From the NCBI GenBank assembly GCA_965116465.1, contig OZ220687.1, positions 2,170,001 to 2,234,000 of the forward strand: a stretch of 64,000 bases of DNA, given 5' to 3'. Source of the stretch: VXNF01 sp965116465. GTDB lineage: Bacteria > Actinomycetota > Acidimicrobiia > Acidimicrobiales > CATQHL01. Below the pieces are notes generated by a model. The model was not told where the DNA came from. It worked only from the letters and a program-made list of their open reading frames with translations, and made no database searches. Positions 43,301 through 49,910 of the stretch are shown here, in pieces (the stretch's first letter is position 1; every line of letters begins with the position of its first letter). The translations under genes and the position numbers were made by a program.

Positions 43301-43472
43301 AACGTCGTCCGCCGCGGCCCGTTGGCCCTGGCGCATCCACGTGGACGAGAATTCCCGGGCGGTGGTCCACCCGATCGCCGTCAACATCGTCGCGACACAG
43401 GCGATGAGGCCGGAACTGGCCTATCTGCTCAGCGAGGCCGCCGGTGGCCCGCATACGTCTTCGAGGTTGTAG
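40338..43472 (+). CDS. LysM protein with long Pro/Glu-rich spacer
   Basis: The 1044-aa protein has a basic N-terminus, an acidic Glu/Pro/Val-rich region (about 60-230), a LysM-like domain (YYLTRTEDTLRSIAAQF to LSIGSSIALPGD, about 240-300), a second long spacer of (V)VEEPVAxEPPP units (about 350-680), a membrane-like segment (LAGTAIGDAMMLW) with an Arg patch, and a C-terminal domain of about 300 residues. That end (RLIEAAMRHLRA to LEELGCLAVSG and onward) resembles the C-terminal region of actinobacterial LysM/BTAD proteins, here without the BTAD part. LysM usually binds peptidoglycan. The low-complexity parts probably span a distance. It lies directly upstream of the transport cassette. Confidence 0.7.
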   Translation: MKLRRRETRAKGDAATNDKRRGRAKRSRGGRSQPQEEAWYRQVSPLFDEPASEDYGAAFDPLLEPVVATEPPSVSVVLERDTMPDPVPADSAMAPPAATMPPTEPVAPAEQFAGAGAFAMSDAAIAEPVHEVPESPVDVADEPPEPEPEPVDVVDELPEPEPETEPALAPEPEPEPVDVADEAPEPEPEPVDVVGEAHDPAVDAATEPLATPESEQAQAEAAAEEAETPSDADPPMIIPIRAYYLTRTEDTLRSIAAQFLNTPTRWKELQSLNAAYPGIAAAGPDTVLSIGSSIALPGDPLPWGKPDPVYLWTLAEKFLYAAWGREPAPEEVVPFWRGLTGGAHLLEAGAPPPQVLEAAPEPPADLPADVPPVADEAPPAEAEPPSPPVEEPDAEEPVAVVPPPLVVEEPVSEEPVAEEPPPVAEEAIAAEPLPPVVEEPVEAEPPPPVPEEPAAEEPPEEPAAAEPPPPVVEELVVEEPVADEPPPVVEEPVAEGPPVTPIPTPVAEEPALEEPLPPVAAEPSPPVVEEPVVAEPVAAEPSPPVVEELVAAEPPPPVVEELVAEEPVADEPPPVVEEPVAEGPPVTPIPTPVAEEPAPPPDAPEQPVPETADVEAPPADEPIAAYGPPTSGPPPWAPEAHEPPPTTLPEELVAGEASPGASSAVEVPPPSPPMPPAPEPQPPVPDLGPIEPEVPQRPETEEPPLPEFMPSVTGATPSAELPVEEVVASTQRVLAGTAIGDAMMLWQLGRLRRRGARRRDQAPDPLEVSLEQTARMDSLRLIEAAMRHLRAVTVAQLMPKPRVVCVRSGTYGFEVLLDEPVETPEGWQAASGGYVLELPRGVTVEQLDAVGHGPSLCPALVPVGDTAEGPLLLNLEELGCLAVSGHNEASASLLTSIVEVLGSSPLAGDMRIVTVGVGSPVGPGWERIHATTFDSPQLEHLLSTAVAPGHTVAGSVDVLVVGPGNDLLFQRAGQIATMPGSRLVLVGATSSAAARWPWRIHVDENSRAVVHPIAVNIVATQAMRPELAYLLSEAAGGPHTSSRL
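41757..42130 (+). repeat. 261-bp-spaced coding repeat in the Pro/Glu spacer
   Basis: A stretch of about 100 bp encoding VADEPPPVVEEPVAEGPP and onwards occurs at about 41772-41870 and again 261 bp (87 codons) later, nearly identical at DNA level. It marks a recent internal duplication within the spacer. Confidence 0.8.
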
Positions 43473-43477
43473 TCACG

Positions 43478-45214
43478 ATGGATATCCCCGAGTTCAAGTA
43501 TCAACGCGTTGCGGAGCGGCCCGTCGCCGGCGCGCCCGCCAACAGGTGCTCCCGGCGGGGTGTCCGCCTCGCAGCAGCGGCTCTCGGCGTCGTGGGCGTG
43601 CTGGCGACCGCCTGCGGCGGTGGCGAGACGACCCCGGCGGCTCAGGGTGAGGTGAGCGTCATCGCTCCCGAGGAGACCGCCCAGCCCAACGCCGACGTTC
43701 TGGTCTCGCGCCCCGGCGAGGGGATCGACGCCGCGGGCGGGGCCCTGCAGGGAGGGCCGCCGTGCCCCGCGTCCGGCAGCCCCGGAGCCGCGGAGACGGT
43801 GAAGATCGCCCTGGTCACCCCCGACGTGCTGAACCTGGAGGTCATCGGTCTGGGGAATCTGGTCTTCGACGATCCGGCGCACATCATGGACGCCTACCTC
43901 AACAAGGTCAACAGCTTCGGCGGGATCAACGGGCACTGCTTCGAGTTCAAGGGTCACGTGTACGGCTTCACCGACCCCGTCGGCGACTTCGGGCGTATCT
44001 GCACCGAGCTGCCGCAGCAGCAGCCGCTGGTCCTGCTGGTGATCGGGGCCGACGAGGCCACCTTCCAATGCGCCACTCTCGGGGCACAGATTCCCAGTAT
44101 CGGCCTCTACGCCCAGTTTCCCGAGGCGACCTTCGCCCAGGCGGGCGGACTCCTGAGGGTCGACCACGGCGCCATCGAGTTCCTGGTCGAGAACGGCCTC
44201 GAAGCCGCCGTGGCGGCGGGGGTGATCACGACCGCCGACCGGGTGGCCCTGCTGCACCAGTCGGCCGAAGCCGCCGCCGAGGGCATGGAGATGGAGATGG
44301 AGATGGGCCACGATATGGGCGACGCCCAGATGTTCGGCGGCCACATGCATGACCCGGGCGCGCTGGGGGTCGCAGCCTTCGACATGACGAGCCAACGCCT
44401 GGGGCTGCAGGTGGCGGGATGGGCCGGCGCGCTGTCGGAGTTCTCCGGGACCGGGGTGTTGGTCATCGGGCAGCAGTTCCGCGACAGCGGGGGCGACCTC
44501 TTCGATCCGGACCAGGCATCCTTCGAGCAGGCGGTGGCGTCGATGCCGCCCGAGATCGCCCAGTTGCTCGCGGCGATGCGGCAGTACTTCATCGCGACGG
44601 CCGTCGAGATGCGGGATGCGGGTGTCACCGCCGTGGTGGCGGCGGGGGACTGGGCGGACGTGCGCAACCTCATGCGGGCCGCCGAACTGGCGGAGTGGTA
44701 TCCGAAATGGGTCCTCAACGACACCCAGTACGCGCTCCTCGTGCTCACCGACGTGCCCGAGTCGCAAGGCCAGAATCTCGTCCAGGTCAGCTCGCGGCGA
44801 GCGGCCGACGACCCCATCGACGGGCTCGACCGGGGGTGCCTCAGCCTGCGCAACACCGGCACCGACGCCGAGCCCTTCACCCACCGCTACCACACCGACG
44901 CCTGGAGCCTGCTCACCGCGACCTGCGACTACCTCGACGTGATCTTCGGCGCCGCCTCGCGGGTGGAGGGGCCGCTGACCCGGGAGGCCTTCGTGGCCGA
45001 ACTGCAGGAGACGGTGTATATCACCGCCCACGGTCAGCACGTGCACTTCACCGCCGACGACTTCTACGGCTCGGACAGCTTCCGGGTGCTGCGGGCCGAT
45101 CCCACCTGCGTTCTCAACGACTGGGGATGCATGCGCCCGTTGACCGACTGGTTCGTCGACGCGGAGGCCTTGGAGGCCCACGCGACGGAGGAGACACACG
45201 GAGAGAACCATTGA
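43478..45214 (+). CDS. Type 1 periplasmic-binding lipoprotein (LivJ-like) with Met/His-rich loop
   Basis: From ATG 43478 the 578-aa protein has a lipoprotein signal (LGVVGVLATAC, lipobox Cys near residue 46), then a Leu/Ile/Val-binding-type fold (VKIALVTPD near 110; NKVNSFGGINGHCFEF), the form of PF13458 receptors. Near residues 268-294 it carries a Met/His-rich insert (GMEMEMEMGHDMGD, then FGGHMHDPG). That could bind a metal such as copper or just be a flexible loop. The type I fold is unusual beside the NMT1-type proteins that follow. It overlaps the next start by 4 bp (TTGA). Confidence 0.7.
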   Translation: MDIPEFKYQRVAERPVAGAPANRCSRRGVRLAAAALGVVGVLATACGGGETTPAAQGEVSVIAPEETAQPNADVLVSRPGEGIDAAGGALQGGPPCPASGSPGAAETVKIALVTPDVLNLEVIGLGNLVFDDPAHIMDAYLNKVNSFGGINGHCFEFKGHVYGFTDPVGDFGRICTELPQQQPLVLLVIGADEATFQCATLGAQIPSIGLYAQFPEATFAQAGGLLRVDHGAIEFLVENGLEAAVAAGVITTADRVALLHQSAEAAAEGMEMEMEMGHDMGDAQMFGGHMHDPGALGVAAFDMTSQRLGLQVAGWAGALSEFSGTGVLVIGQQFRDSGGDLFDPDQASFEQAVASMPPEIAQLLAAMRQYFIATAVEMRDAGVTAVVAAGDWADVRNLMRAAELAEWYPKWVLNDTQYALLVLTDVPESQGQNLVQVSSRRAADDPIDGLDRGCLSLRNTGTDAEPFTHRYHTDAWSLLTATCDYLDVIFGAASRVEGPLTREAFVAELQETVYITAHGQHVHFTADDFYGSDSFRVLRADPTCVLNDWGCMRPLTDWFVDAEALEAHATEETHGENH

Positions 45215-46350
45215 GAGCTGAACGACGCCTGCTCGGTGCTGGTGCCACGTTGGCGGCGGCGATGCTTGTCGCGTCCTCGTGCGCCGGTGGCGGGGGAGGG
45301 GGGGGCTCCAACCTTTCCGTCGGTACGACCGTCGTCGGACCGGCGTCGGCCCCGGAGTCGGCCCCTCCGGCGGAGCCCGCCGTCGTCCGCCTGGCCCTCG
45401 CGCCCGACCCGGTGTGGCAGTGGCTGGAGGATTCGGGCACGCGCGCGGCCTGGGAGCGGACCCACAACGTGCGCTTCGAGGTCTCCAACGCCTTCGACCA
45501 GTTCGCCGCCTTCGCCGGCGGGCACGCCGACGTGGTGTTGATCAACGCCCTCGACGTGCCGAAGTTCACCGAGGAGCCCGGCCGCGAGCCCGTGATCATC
45601 GGCAAGTACACCACCGACCGCAGCATCCTGGCGGTGCGGCGCACCTCGCGCGCGGAGAGCCTCGATGATCTGGTGGAGCGGCGCATCGCCGTGGAGAGTT
45701 CGCTGGCTTCGACGCTGCTGTGGGGTCTCATCGCCGAGGCGCGCTACGGCTTGGACTTCAGCCCGGACAGCCCCGACTTCGATCTCGTGACCGTCGAGCC
45801 GGCCAGCGTCGCCGACCTCGTGATGCGCGGCGACGTGGACGCCTGCATCTGCACGCCCGACTACAGCGTGCCGTACCTCGCCTCGGAGCGGCTGCGAGCG
45901 CTCTACGACGGCCGGTCGGCGGCGGAGCTCCACACCACCGGCGGAATCGCGGGCGACGACCTCGGCGCGGGGTTGGTGGCCATCGCCGACGCGTTCGTCA
46001 CCGACCGGACGTGGTACACCGCCAACCGGCACGCGGTCGACGCCCTGCTCAGCCTCTGGCAGGAGGGTGTGACCGCCTGGAAGCAGAACAAGGCGCAGAT
46101 CGTGGCCGACTACCCGCATCACTTCTCGGTGGAGCAGGACACCGAGATCGCCTGGCTGGCGGACTACGTGGCGGCGCACGACTGGATCGTGCCGTCGGTC
46201 TACATCACCGACCAGGAGGCCGAGACGCACAAGTTCGCCTTCTACCGGCTGAGGGATCTCGGTCTGGTGCCCGAGGACGCAACCGCACCGGAGATCTACA
46301 TCGTCCGCCCACCGGACGACACGGCGCCCGCCGACGGATCGGGAGGTTAG
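45211..46350 (+). CDS. NMT1/SsuA-type substrate-binding lipoprotein
   Basis: The 379-aa protein starts at TTG 45211 (RBS GGAGAG) inside the previous stop. It has a lipoprotein signal (LVASSCAGG, Cys near residue 24), a Gly/Ser linker, then an NMT1/SsuA-type binding fold: NAFDQFAAFAGGHADVVLIN, the AVESSLASTLLWGLIAE helix and LVMRGDVDACI. Such receptors deliver sulfonates, nitrate/taurine-like or pyrimidine-precursor compounds to SsuBC-type importers; the ligand here is unknown. Two permeases and one ATPase follow. Confidence 0.8.
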   Translation: MRAERRLLGAGATLAAAMLVASSCAGGGGGGGSNLSVGTTVVGPASAPESAPPAEPAVVRLALAPDPVWQWLEDSGTRAAWERTHNVRFEVSNAFDQFAAFAGGHADVVLINALDVPKFTEEPGREPVIIGKYTTDRSILAVRRTSRAESLDDLVERRIAVESSLASTLLWGLIAEARYGLDFSPDSPDFDLVTVEPASVADLVMRGDVDACICTPDYSVPYLASERLRALYDGRSAAELHTTGGIAGDDLGAGLVAIADAFVTDRTWYTANRHAVDALLSLWQEGVTAWKQNKAQIVADYPHHFSVEQDTEIAWLADYVAAHDWIVPSVYITDQEAETHKFAFYRLRDLGLVPEDATAPEIYIVRPPDDTAPADGSGG

Positions 46351-46352
46351 AC

Positions 46353-47198
46353 GTGTCCACCGCACCCCCGGTCACGCCCGGCAGCGTCTCGGAACTCTCC
46401 GCCCGTGAGTTGCGCCGGTCGGCCCTGGCGCGCTGGGGCTTCCGCCTCAGCGTGCTCGCCGGCTGGGCCGTGTTCGTCGCCGTCTGGTATCTGGTCGCCC
46501 GCTTCGTGTTCACGCCCCAGCAGCTTCCGCAGCCCCACGTCGTGGCCATCGAGGCGTGGGACGTGCTCACCCAGCGGGACTTCGGCGCCAACCTCCAGGC
46601 CAGCATCCTGAGGGTGATCGCCGGCTTCCTGCTGGCGTTGCTGCTGAGCAGCGGCCTGGGCCTGCTGATCGCCTACAGCCAGTGGTGGCGGCGCCTCCTC
46701 AACAGCCTGCTGCTGTTCATCGTCAGCGTCCCCACTGTGAGCTTCGCCATCCTCTCGCTGATCGTGCTCGGCATCTCACCACTGGGGCCGATCATCAACG
46801 CCATGCTGGTGGCGACGCCCTACATCACGATGAACCTGGCGCAGGGTCTGACCGGCGTCGACCGCCGCCTCATCGTGATGAGCGAATCCTTCGGCCGCAC
46901 CCGCCCGCAGATCATCAGGGGAATCCTCATCCCGTCCTCGCTGCTGTCGATCCTCGGCGGCGCCCGTCTGGCGTTCGCCGTCGCCTGGCGGATGGAACTT
47001 CTCACGGAGATCTTCGCCTCCAACGAAGGCATCGGGTTCCAGATCCGGCGCAGCTTCGAGAGTTACGACATCCGGGGGATGCTCGCCTGGGCGGTGCTCT
47101 TCGTCGTCGTCATGCTGATCATCGAGAACCTCGTCTTCCGCCAGATCGAACGCCGGCTCTCCCGCTGGCGCTCCCCGGACCTGGGAATGGCCCAATGA
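46353..47198 (+). CDS. ABC importer permease 1 (SsuC-like)
   Basis: The 281-aa protein has six predicted membrane helices and the BPD_transp_1 coupling region (ESFGRTRPQIIRGILIPSSLL, the EAA loop) near residues 175-195. GTG 46353 lies 2 nt after the binding-protein stop. It should pair with the next permease as a heterodimer. Its stop overlaps the next start (ATGA). Confidence 0.85.
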   Translation: MSTAPPVTPGSVSELSARELRRSALARWGFRLSVLAGWAVFVAVWYLVARFVFTPQQLPQPHVVAIEAWDVLTQRDFGANLQASILRVIAGFLLALLLSSGLGLLIAYSQWWRRLLNSLLLFIVSVPTVSFAILSLIVLGISPLGPIINAMLVATPYITMNLAQGLTGVDRRLIVMSESFGRTRPQIIRGILIPSSLLSILGGARLAFAVAWRMELLTEIFASNEGIGFQIRRSFESYDIRGMLAWAVLFVVVMLIIENLVFRQIERRLSRWRSPDLGMAQ

Positions 47199-48079
47199 GC
47201 GACGTCCACGCCTACCAGGGGCTCTCGGGGCTTCGACGGGACGACGCGCGGCCCGTCGCCAAGGGTCCGCTGACGCTGCGGGGCCTGCTGCGCCGGCCGT
47301 GGTTCATCCGCCTCGTGGCGCTCGCCCTGCTGGTCTTCGTCTGGCAGTGGGTCACGTGGGCCAACGCCCGCGTCCCCGGCATCGACGAGATCGTGCGTTT
47401 CATGGTCACCGAGATCAGCGGCGGTTCCCACGGCGGCACGCTCACCGGCGAGTTCTGGGAGCCGCTCAGCCTCAGCCTGCAGCGCTACGCCATCGGCCTC
47501 GCCATCGGCATCCCCGCCGGTGCCGTGCTGGGGCTCGTCATCGGTGCCTCCCGCTTCGCACGCGGTCTCTTCAACGACACGGTCCTGGTGCTGCTGGCGC
47601 TTCCCGCGGTCGTCTGGGCGTTCCTGGCCTCGCTGTGGTTCGGCCTCTCCTCGCAGGGCCCGATCCTGGCCGTCGTCCTCACCGCCATCCCGTTCGTAGC
47701 GGTCAACCTCAGTAGCGGCGTGCGCAACATCGACCCGCATCTCGTCGAGATGAGCAGGGCGTTCGGGGTGCCGGCGGGTCGGCGGCTCTACCACCTGCTG
47801 GTGGGCGGGACGCTGCCCAGCGGGTTCACCGGCCTGCGGCTGGCGTTCATGACGGGCTGGAACAGCCTCCTGATCGTGGAATGGTTCGGCGCCACCTCCG
47901 GGGTGGGCTGGCGTGCCCGCTTCTGGTACGACGCCCTGCGCTACCCGGGCTTCGTGGCCTGGATCTTCCTGTTCGTGATCCTGATCACCCTGCTCGACCG
48001 GCTGCTGCTGAGCCCCCTGGAGAGGCGGGCCTTCCAGTGGAACCAGCAGCCCACCCTCACCTTCGAGGAGGAGCTGTGA
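47195..48079 (+). CDS. ABC importer permease 2 (SsuC-like)
   Basis: The 294-aa protein has six membrane helices and an EAA loop (EMSRAFGVPAGRRLYHLLVGGTLPS). It begins inside the stop of permease 1, which supports a heterodimeric channel; SsuC-type importers are more often homodimers. The ATPase gene follows after 57 bp. Confidence 0.85.
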   Translation: MSDVHAYQGLSGLRRDDARPVAKGPLTLRGLLRRPWFIRLVALALLVFVWQWVTWANARVPGIDEIVRFMVTEISGGSHGGTLTGEFWEPLSLSLQRYAIGLAIGIPAGAVLGLVIGASRFARGLFNDTVLVLLALPAVVWAFLASLWFGLSSQGPILAVVLTAIPFVAVNLSSGVRNIDPHLVEMSRAFGVPAGRRLYHLLVGGTLPSGFTGLRLAFMTGWNSLLIVEWFGATSGVGWRARFWYDALRYPGFVAWIFLFVILITLLDRLLLSPLERRAFQWNQQPTLTFEEEL

Positions 48080-48136
48080 GACCCATGACGCACACAGTCC
48101 TGCAAACGACCCAACCACCCGCCCCGGAGGGATGAG

Positions 48137-48904
48137 ATGGCGACCGTACTCATCGAGAACCTGACGAAGGTCTACCCGCCGACTCTCAACAACCCCACAC
48201 AGGTTCAGGCGCTCGGCGGTGTCAACATGTCGGTCACCGGCAACGTCTTCGTGGCGATCGTCGGCCCGTCCGGCAGCGGCAAATCGACGCTGTTGAACAT
48301 CGTGGCCGGTGTGGACCGGCCCACCTCGGGGTCGGCGCGCGCCCTGCAGGAGGGCGTGCCCGCGCAGGTCGGCTACGTGTTCCAGGAGCCGCGGCTGCTG
48401 CCGTGGCGCACCGTCGTGGACAACATGCTGTACGTGCAGGACCGCAAGTCCGACCGGTCGCGGCGCGAGGCGGAGTTCTACCTGCAGATGGTGGGGCTCA
48501 GCGAGGTCGCCGACCTCTACCCCTCCCAGCTCTCGGCGGGCATGCAGCAGCGGGTGGGCATCGCCCGGGCGTTCCTCGTGAACCCCGACGTGCTGCTGCT
48601 CGACGAGCCGTTCAGCCACCTCGACGCCCTCACCGGGCGGTCGCTGCGCGACTACCTGCAGCGCATCTGGCTGCAGACCCGCAAGACCGCCCTGTTCGTG
48701 ACCCACGACGTCACCGAGGCGGTGGAGCTGGCCGACCGCATCGTCATGCTGCGCCCCGGCGGTGTGGCCTACGACGACATCCCCGTCGACCTGCCCCGCC
48801 CGCGACGATTCGACGACCCCGCCGTGCGCGAGGTGCAGGACGAGGTGCTGCGCCGCTTCGACGCCATGGGCGCGGCCGTCCGCTTCGGCGCCCAGGGCCG
48901 CTGA
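48137..48904 (+). CDS. ABC importer ATPase (SsuB/TauB-like)
   Basis: The 255-aa ATPase carries Walker A GPSGSGKST (residues 43-51), the Q loop (VGYVFQEPRLLPW), signature LSAGMQQRVGIARA (Ala in place of the common Gly), Walker B VLLLDEPFSHLD and the His switch (FVTHDVTEAV). This is the SsuB/TauB/NrtD class. ATG 48137 follows GGAGGG. It energises the permease pair above. Confidence 0.9.
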   Translation: MATVLIENLTKVYPPTLNNPTQVQALGGVNMSVTGNVFVAIVGPSGSGKSTLLNIVAGVDRPTSGSARALQEGVPAQVGYVFQEPRLLPWRTVVDNMLYVQDRKSDRSRREAEFYLQMVGLSEVADLYPSQLSAGMQQRVGIARAFLVNPDVLLLDEPFSHLDALTGRSLRDYLQRIWLQTRKTALFVTHDVTEAVELADRIVMLRPGGVAYDDIPVDLPRPRRFDDPAVREVQDEVLRRFDAMGAAVRFGAQGR

Positions 48905-48965
48905 GGCGTCGGGAGCCGCCCCCCGAGTCCGCCCCGCCCCGCCGTTCCGGCCCAGGCCGGAATCC

Positions 48966-49910
48966 GTGCCCTCTACCGTCGGGCTAGCGATCGTGGCGGC
49001 GCTCGTGACAGTTCTGGCCGCGGGATGCGGTGTCGGATCATCGCCGGCGGCGGCACCGCGAGCCGGGGAACCCGCTGCGGTCGCCGCGCCGGCCCCACCG
49101 GAGCCGGGACCGGTCGTGGAGGTCGTCCCCGCAAGGGTTGTCCCGCCGCCCCTCGACCCGAACGCCGACCCCCGCACGCCGCTGGGGGAGTTGCGCGCCG
49201 CCTACCTGCCGATCTGGTCGCCGGACTTCGACTATGCGTTCCCGCCGGAGGCGTGCGGCAGTGACTGGGCGCTCGACGCCATCGCCGAGCCCACGTCGGC
49301 AGCGGACGTGCGGGTCCTCGGCGACCCGGTGGCCGCCGCGGCGCTGTCGGTGATGCGCTCGGAGTTCCTGTTCTCCCGTGCCCGCGCCGAGCCGAGCCCG
49401 CTGGCGCAGCTCTGCGTGGCGGTCGCCACGGTGGGCTCGGCCCGCACCCACGCCCTCGACGTGCTGGCCGACCACCTGGCAACCGGCAGCAGGAGCACCG
49501 ACGCGCCCGGCTACCCCGACGAGGTCGTCATGGTGGCAGCCGCCCCGCACGCGGCGCTTGCCGTGGCCTGCGTCACGCCCGGCTACCCCCGTGTCGTCAC
49601 CGATGACGGCGAGGTCGTCGAGTCCTCGCGTGCGCCCGCCCGCCTGCAGGCGTACCTCATGCCCGTAACCCGCGGCCTCGAGGACCAGGTCGTCGACATC
49701 TCCTACCGCGTCTCCGACTTCGCCCACGAACCCGCCGACGATTGTTCCGGACTGGACGCCTGGCTCGACCAGTGGAACCGCCACGTGGAGAACTGGAGGG
49801 AGGAGGGCCGGCTCTGGGAGGTGCTGAACAGGACCGTCACCGCCGAGGAGCTGTGTGACCACCCGCCGCCGGACGGCCCCGACGAATGTCCGAGTGACTG
49901 GTCGTCGTGA
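48966..49910 (+). CDS. Lipoprotein of unknown function
   Basis: From GTG 48966 the 314-aa product has a lipoprotein signal (VTVLAAGC, Cys near residue 21) and a Pro/Ala-rich linker, then a globular domain with two Trp and three Cys near the end (CSGLDAW, ELCDHPP, DECPSDW). No family is recognised. It ends inside the start of the Cys-rich gene (GTGA), so the two are probably translated together, and lies 61 bp after the transporter ATPase. Confidence 0.6.
   Translation: MPSTVGLAIVAALVTVLAAGCGVGSSPAAAPRAGEPAAVAAPAPPEPGPVVEVVPARVVPPPLDPNADPRTPLGELRAAYLPIWSPDFDYAFPPEACGSDWALDAIAEPTSAADVRVLGDPVAAAALSVMRSEFLFSRARAEPSPLAQLCVAVATVGSARTHALDVLADHLATGSRSTDAPGYPDEVVMVAAAPHAALAVACVTPGYPRVVTDDGEVVESSRAPARLQAYLMPVTRGLEDQVVDISYRVSDFAHEPADDCSGLDAWLDQWNRHVENWREEGRLWEVLNRTVTAEELCDHPPPDGPDECPSDWSS

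Noticed and set aside
43421..45211. 596-codon minus-strand ORF
   Set aside because: Shadow of the LivJ-type receptor gene; His/Arg/Val-rich low-complexity product.
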